Origin: Streptomyces violaceus
GTDB lineage: Bacteria; Actinomycetota; Actinomycetes; Streptomycetales; Streptomycetaceae
DNA: 8,257 bases
Assembly (NCBI GenBank): GCA_000715635.1
Contig: KL569139.1
Coordinates: forward strand, 3,190 to 11,446
Direction: 5' to 3'
The translations under genes were made by a program, and so were the position numbers. Shown here piece after piece: positions 5,031-8,257 of the stretch. Position 1 is the first letter of the stretch. Every line of letters begins with the position of its first letter. The notes below the pieces were generated by a model. That model was not told the DNA's origin. It was given only the letters and a program-made list of their open reading frames with translations, and searched no databases.

Positions 5031-5912
5031 ATGACGCATGTCGAGGATGAGCTGATCAGCCAGCCCGAGTGCTGGACACGCGCGGCGTCGGATGCGGCGG
5101 GGTACGCGGAGGCGTTGCCGACGGCGGGGGAGCGCGTCGCGATCGTCGGCTGCGGCACCTCGTACTTCATGGCGCAGGCCGCCGCGGCCCTGCGCGAGGA
5201 CGCGGGCCAGGGCGAGACCGACGCGTTCGCCGCCTCGGAATTCCCGTACGGCAGGGGCTACGACCGGGTCGTCGCCCTCACCCGCTCCGGCACCACGACC
5301 GAAGTCCTCGGCCTGCTCGGCCGGTTGAAGGGCCGCACCCGCACCACCGCGATCACCGCCGACCCGGACACGCCCGTGATGACGGCGGCCGACGAAGTCG
5401 CGGTGCTCGACTTCGCGGACGAACGCTCCGTCGTACAGACCCGGTTCGCGACCACCGCCCTCACCCTGCTCCGCGCCCATCTGGGACTCCACCCCGACAC
5501 GGCCGTCACCGACGCGCGCACGGCCCTGGCGGAGCCGCTGCCCGAAGGTCTGGTGGAATGCTCCCAGTTCACCTTCCTGGGCCGAGGCTGGACCGTCGGC
5601 CTGGCCAACGAGGCCGGGCTGAAGATGCGCGAGGCCGCGCTGGCCTGGGCCGAGGCCTACCCGGCGATGGAGTACCGGCACGGGCCCATCAGCGTCACCA
5701 CCCAGGGCACCGCGACCTGGATGTTCGGAAGCGCGCCGGAGGGTATCGCCGAACAGGTGCGCGGCACGGGCGCGTTGTGGATCGCCGGAGCCCTGGACCC
5801 GCTCGCCGAACTCGTCCGCGCCCAGCGGCTCGCCGTGGCCGTCGCCGCCTCACGCGGCCTCGACCCGGACAGCCCACGCCATCTCACCCGCTCGGTGATC
5901 CTCGCTCACTGA
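5031..5912 (+). CDS. SIS-domain aminosugar-phosphate isomerase/deaminase (AgaS-like)
   Basis: A 293-residue cytoplasmic protein of two SIS (sugar isomerase) domains. Domain 1 has VAIVGCGTSYFMA (37-49) and LTRSGTTTE (83-91), the phosphosugar-binding loop. Domain 2 has FLGRGWTVGLANEAGLK (182-198) and MEYRHGPIS (213-221). Aligned by eye with the isomerase half of E. coli GlmS, Lys198, Glu201 and His217 correspond to Lys485, Glu488 and His504, with the same 16-residue spacing between the last two. The C-terminal Lys603 position is Arg287 (HLTRSV), and there is no glutaminase domain, so this is not a glucosamine-6-phosphate synthase. A deaminase/isomerase for galactosamine-6-phosphate or a related sugar is more likely, given the aldolase 13 bp downstream. 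The ATG at 5031 has GAAGGG 6 nt upstream. The operon was probably controlled by the neighbouring regulator, now broken. Confidence 0.85.
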   Translation: MTHVEDELISQPECWTRAASDAAGYAEALPTAGERVAIVGCGTSYFMAQAAAALREDAGQGETDAFAASEFPYGRGYDRVVALTRSGTTTEVLGLLGRLKGRTRTTAITADPDTPVMTAADEVAVLDFADERSVVQTRFATTALTLLRAHLGLHPDTAVTDARTALAEPLPEGLVECSQFTFLGRGWTVGLANEAGLKMREAALAWAEAYPAMEYRHGPISVTTQGTATWMFGSAPEGIAEQVRGTGALWIAGALDPLAELVRAQRLAVAVAASRGLDPDSPRHLTRSVILAH

Positions 5913-5925
5913 CCCTGGAGGCACC

Positions 5926-6786
5926 GTGCCCCTCACCACCACCGGCGAGCTCGTCACCCGCGCCGCCGCGGCCCGCTCGGCCGTCGCCTCGTTCAACGTC
6001 ATCACGCTGGAACACGTCGAGGCCGTCATCGCGGGTGCCGAGTCCGTGCATGCCCCCGTCGTGCTCCAGGTCAGCGAGAACGCGATCAAGTTCCGCGGCG
6101 GGCAGCTCCTCCCGCTCGCCCGCGCGGCCGTCGCCGCGGCCGAACGCGCCACCGTACCGGTCGCGTTGCACCTCGACCACGTACAGAGCGACACCCTGCT
6201 GTACCAGGCGGCGGAGGCCGGCTTCAGCTCCGTGATGTACGACGCGGCCCGGCTGCCCTACGCGCAGAACCTCGCCACGACCCGGGCGGCCGTCGACTGG
6301 GCACACGCGCAAGGGCTCTGGATCGAGGCCGAGCTGGGGCAGATCGGCGGCAAGAACGGCAGGCCCCCGCTGGACGCGCACGCCCCCGGCGCCCGCACCG
6401 ACCCCGACGAGGCCCGGGCCTTCGTCGCCGACTCGGGGGTGGACGCCCTGGCCGTCGCCATCGGCAACGCCCACGCCATGACCACCCGCACCGCGACCCT
6501 CGACCACGCCCTCCTCAAACGCCTGTCGGCCGCACTCGACGTCCCGCTCGTCCTGCACGGCTCCTCCGGCGTCCCGGACGACGAACTCACCGCTGCCGTC
6601 GCCGGCGGCATCGCCAAGGTCAACATCGGCACGGCCCTGAACATCGCGCTGACCGGCGCCATCCGGGACTTCCTCGCCGAGCGCCCCGAGGCCGTCGACC
6701 CGCGCGGCTACCTCACGGTGGCGCGAGAGGCCATGACAGGGGCGGTGTCCCAAGCCCTCCGGACCCTCGGCCCGGCTACCGCTTGA
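5926..6786 (+). CDS. Class II (zinc) tagatose/fructose-bisphosphate-type aldolase
   Basis: A 286-residue zinc aldolase that cleaves a ketose-1,6-bisphosphate or related sugar phosphate to dihydroxyacetone phosphate and an aldehyde. The fold markers are ASFNVITLEHVEAVI near the start, HLDH with the catalytic Asp84 and zinc ligand His85, EAELGQIGG (134-142), GNAHAM with zinc ligand His183, HGSSG with zinc ligand His211, and KVNIGTALN (231-239). Spacing of the three histidines matches the KbaY/AgaY tagatose-bisphosphate aldolases. The usual Gly after the second zinc histidine is Ala184. The GTG at 5926 is used with GGAGG 4 nt upstream. It is co-transcribed with the SIS protein, together suggesting galactosamine or tagatose catabolism. 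No sugar-phosphate kinase is adjacent. The exact substrate cannot be told from sequence alone. Confidence 0.88.
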   Translation: MPLTTTGELVTRAAAARSAVASFNVITLEHVEAVIAGAESVHAPVVLQVSENAIKFRGGQLLPLARAAVAAAERATVPVALHLDHVQSDTLLYQAAEAGFSSVMYDAARLPYAQNLATTRAAVDWAHAQGLWIEAELGQIGGKNGRPPLDAHAPGARTDPDEARAFVADSGVDALAVAIGNAHAMTTRTATLDHALLKRLSAALDVPLVLHGSSGVPDDELTAAVAGGIAKVNIGTALNIALTGAIRDFLAERPEAVDPRGYLTVAREAMTGAVSQALRTLGPATA

Positions 6787-7921
6787 CGGCCTTCAGCACC
6801 ACGAACTTCGGGTCGCCGGCGACCAGTCGGCTGTTGCCGAAGATCCGCCGTAGCGTGACGTGGTAGCCCAGATGCCGGTTCCCGATCACCCACAGCTCGC
6901 CGCCCGGCCGCAGCGCGCGCCGCGCCCCGGCGAACATCCGCCGGGCCGTGGCGTCCGTCGTCGCCTGGTGGGAGTGGAACGGCGGGTTGTTGAGGACCAG
7001 GTCGACACTGCCCGACGGCACGCCGGCCAGCCCGTCGCCGACCCGGAACTCGGCGTGCCCCGGCACCCCGTTCGCCTTGTACGTCGCCTCCGCCGAGGCC
7101 ACGGCCTGGAACGACTCGTCCACGAAAAGCACCTCGGCCTCCGGGTCGGCCAGCGCCACCGCCGTACCGACCACGCCGTTGCCGCACCCCAGATCCACCA
7201 CCCGCCGGCCGCCCCGACCGCTCGGCAGATGCCGGAGGAAGAACCGGGTACCGATGTCGAGCCGGTCGGCGCAGAAGACACCCGCGTGGTTGACGACGGT
7301 GCCCCCCGCGGCCGGGCCGATGCCGTCCGGCAGCGTGTAGACGTACGGCCATGGGCTGGCGGGCCGCTCCAGCGCGGGATCCGGCGTGCAGAAGATCAGC
7401 CGCGCCTTCTTCTCGGCGAGCGAGGTGCGGGTCGGGCCGAGGATCCGCTCGAACAACTGGAGCGTCGAGGTGTGGATCTCCTTCACCATCCCCGTGCCCA
7501 CGACGACCGTCCCCGCGTGCACGGCCGGCGCCAGCCGCAGCAACTGGTCCTCCAGCAGCGCCAGGCTCTTCGGTACCCGCACCAGGAGGACGTCGACGCG
7601 GTCGGGCGGCGGATCCTGCGTGGTGAGCAGCCGGACCGCGCCGGGCTCGACGCCGTGCCGTGTCAGGTTGGCCCGGGTCGCTTCCTGAGTCAGGTGGGAA
7701 TCCGTGATCTGCGTGGGCCGGTGCTCCGCGAGTGCCGTCACCAGCGCGCCCCACCGGTCCCCTACGGCCACGACCGTGCCCGACAGCGGGACCCGCTCCT
7801 GCGCCAGATGCCTCAGCACGTACTCGTCGGAAGCGTCCCAGGCACGCAGCCTGTCACGCGGATCCTCGGGGAAACGGGTCAGCGCGAACTCGCCCCAGGG
7901 CGTCGTCATACGGTCGTTCAT
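6776..7921 (-). CDS. rlmG: RlmG-like 23S rRNA (guanine-N2)-methyltransferase
   Basis: A 381-residue SAM-dependent methyltransferase, nearly the length of E. coli RlmG (378), which methylates G1835 of 23S rRNA at N2. The N-terminal half (about 1-185) is a degenerate methyltransferase-like domain (VVAVGDRWGALV at 50-61 without a good SAM motif). The C-terminal half is active-looking: the FCADRLDIGTRFFL lead-in, SAM motif I VVDLGCGNGV (241-250), acidic residue in FVDES (266-270), and the NPPF motif (312-315) of guanine-N2 methyltransferases. RsmC (16S rRNA) shares this architecture and is the main alternative. Start: ATG at 7921 or at 7909 (Met5). Neither has a clear Shine-Dalgarno, and a TAGCCT -10-like element 9 nt upstream of 7921 suggests a very short leader. 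It ends in TAG inside the aldolase 3' end. Confidence 0.85.
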   Translation of the reverse strand: MNDRMTTPWGEFALTRFPEDPRDRLRAWDASDEYVLRHLAQERVPLSGTVVAVGDRWGALVTALAEHRPTQITDSHLTQEATRANLTRHGVEPGAVRLLTTQDPPPDRVDVLLVRVPKSLALLEDQLLRLAPAVHAGTVVVGTGMVKEIHTSTLQLFERILGPTRTSLAEKKARLIFCTPDPALERPASPWPYVYTLPDGIGPAAGGTVVNHAGVFCADRLDIGTRFFLRHLPSGRGGRRVVDLGCGNGVVGTAVALADPEAEVLFVDESFQAVASAEATYKANGVPGHAEFRVGDGLAGVPSGSVDLVLNNPPFHSHQATTDATARRMFAGARRALRPGGELWVIGNRHLGYHVTLRRIFGNSRLVAGDPKFVVLKAVKR

Positions 7922-7930
7922 CGTGCGTCA

Positions 7931-7936
7931 AGGCTA
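7931..7936 (-). promoter_or_regulatory. Possible -10 element of rlmG
   Basis: Minus-strand TAGCCT (TAnnnT) ends 9 nt before the ATG at 7921, so the message would carry almost no leader, which fits the absence of a Shine-Dalgarno. No convincing -35 is seen 16-19 nt upstream. The 56-bp region shared with the divergent alkB-like gene holds no other clear promoter that I can name. Confidence 0.3.
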
Positions 7937-7977
7937 GCCGAGCCGCAGCTCAGGCCGTGTCGGGCAGGATGGGAAGC

Positions 7978-8257
7978 ATGGACGGCGAGCTGTTCCCCAG
8001 GGCCCGGACGCAGGTGGCGCCCGGCGCGGTGCACATACCGGACTGGCTGGACGCGGAACACCAGCGCACGCTGCTCGACGCCTGCCGTGAGTGGGCCCGC
8101 CCACCCGCCGGGCTGCGGACGGTCCGCACACCAGGCGGCGGCACGATGACCGCCCGGCAGGTCTGTCTGGGCTGGCACTGGTACCCGTACGCCTACGCCC
8201 GCACGGTGGCCGACGGCGACAACGCCCCGGTCAAGCCGTTCCCCGAGTGGCTGGGGG
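7978..8257 (+). CDS. alkB: AlkB-type 2-oxoglutarate/Fe(II) dioxygenase, N-terminal 93 residues (3' end outside window)
   Basis: Start of a DNA/RNA alkylation-repair dioxygenase, which removes methyl groups from 1-methyladenine and 3-methylcytosine by oxidation. Recognised by LFPRARTQVAPGAVHIPDWL, TPGGGTMTARQVCLGWHWYPYAY (51-73) and VKPFPEWL (85-92), which line up with the E. coli AlkB segments around its TPGGYTMS, LGW and KPWPAMP. The iron-binding HxD...H residues and the C-terminal RxxxxxR that binds 2-oxoglutarate are beyond the right edge, so activity cannot be judged. The ATG at 7978 follows GGGAAG (7971-7976) closely and agrees with family start positions. It diverges from rlmG, 56 bp apart; no Ada-type operator is evident. 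Confidence 0.88.
   Translation, partial: MDGELFPRARTQVAPGAVHIPDWLDAEHQRTLLDACREWARPPAGLRTVRTPGGGTMTARQVCLGWHWYPYAYARTVADGDNAPVKPFPEWLG

Noticed and set aside
4869..5681. A 270-codon open frame on the minus strand opposite the SIS gene
   Set aside because: It is the complement of a well-supported coding gene; only its last codons (ISRDARWKALLDLL) are real, as the start of the broken regulator.
5884..6753. Long minus-strand open frame (289 codons) opposite the aldolase
   Set aside because: Gly/Arg/Val-rich low-complexity translation typical of antisense frames in G+C-rich DNA; the plus strand encodes an aldolase with all catalytic motifs.
6860..8149. Long plus-strand open frame (429 codons) opposite rlmG
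   Set aside because: Arg/Pro/Gln-rich shadow of the methyltransferase gene; it also runs through the alkB start in the wrong frame.

Overview
The window looks like chromosomal DNA of a Streptomyces-type actinomycete. It has very high G+C with third codon positions almost all G or C, GTG starts next to ATG, TTGA-type -35 / TAnnnT -10 promoters, and proteins that resemble streptomycete families. I see no RNA gene, CRISPR array, insertion sequence or phage gene.

Region 1 (about 1-2618) is a copper-handling locus. A CopZ-like chaperone and a CPx-type copper ATPase (running off the left edge) read leftward. A secreted or membrane-anchored His-rich protein reads rightward. The two transcription units diverge from a 191-bp intergenic region that carries two CsoR-like TACCCC-N3-GGGGTA palindromes. 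Each palindrome sits in the -35/-10 spacer of one of the two predicted promoters, so the locus is probably derepressed by Cu(I). From memory it resembles the SCO1044-SCO1045-SCO1046 arrangement of S. coelicolor. The csoR gene itself is not here.

Region 2 (2622-4439, minus) is a cytoplasmic GH15 glucosidase/trehalase-type enzyme. It converges on the copper protein with only 3 bp between the stop codons. A perfect 8-bp stem spanning both stops may serve as a two-way terminator.

Region 3 (4508-6786) is a small sugar-phosphate module: a DeoR-family regulator gene (minus), then divergently a SIS-domain aminosugar isomerase/deaminase and a class II tagatose/fructose-bisphosphate-type aldolase. The regulator is a pseudogene with a 10-bp tandem duplication, a second small indel and a large internal deletion that removes most of its effector domain. 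Its likely operator, a repeated TCAAGCA heptamer over the divergent promoter, is still present, so the operon has probably lost local repression.

Region 4 (6776-8257) holds an RlmG-like 23S rRNA guanine-N2 methyltransferase (minus), whose 3' end overlaps that of the aldolase by 11 bp, and divergently the first 93 codons of an AlkB-type DNA-repair dioxygenase that runs off the right edge.

I do not see a wholly new system. The most informative points are the decayed regulator with a surviving operator, the paired CsoR-type operators, a possible leaderless 12-codon leader ORF ahead of the copper protein, and the terminator shared by two stop codons.
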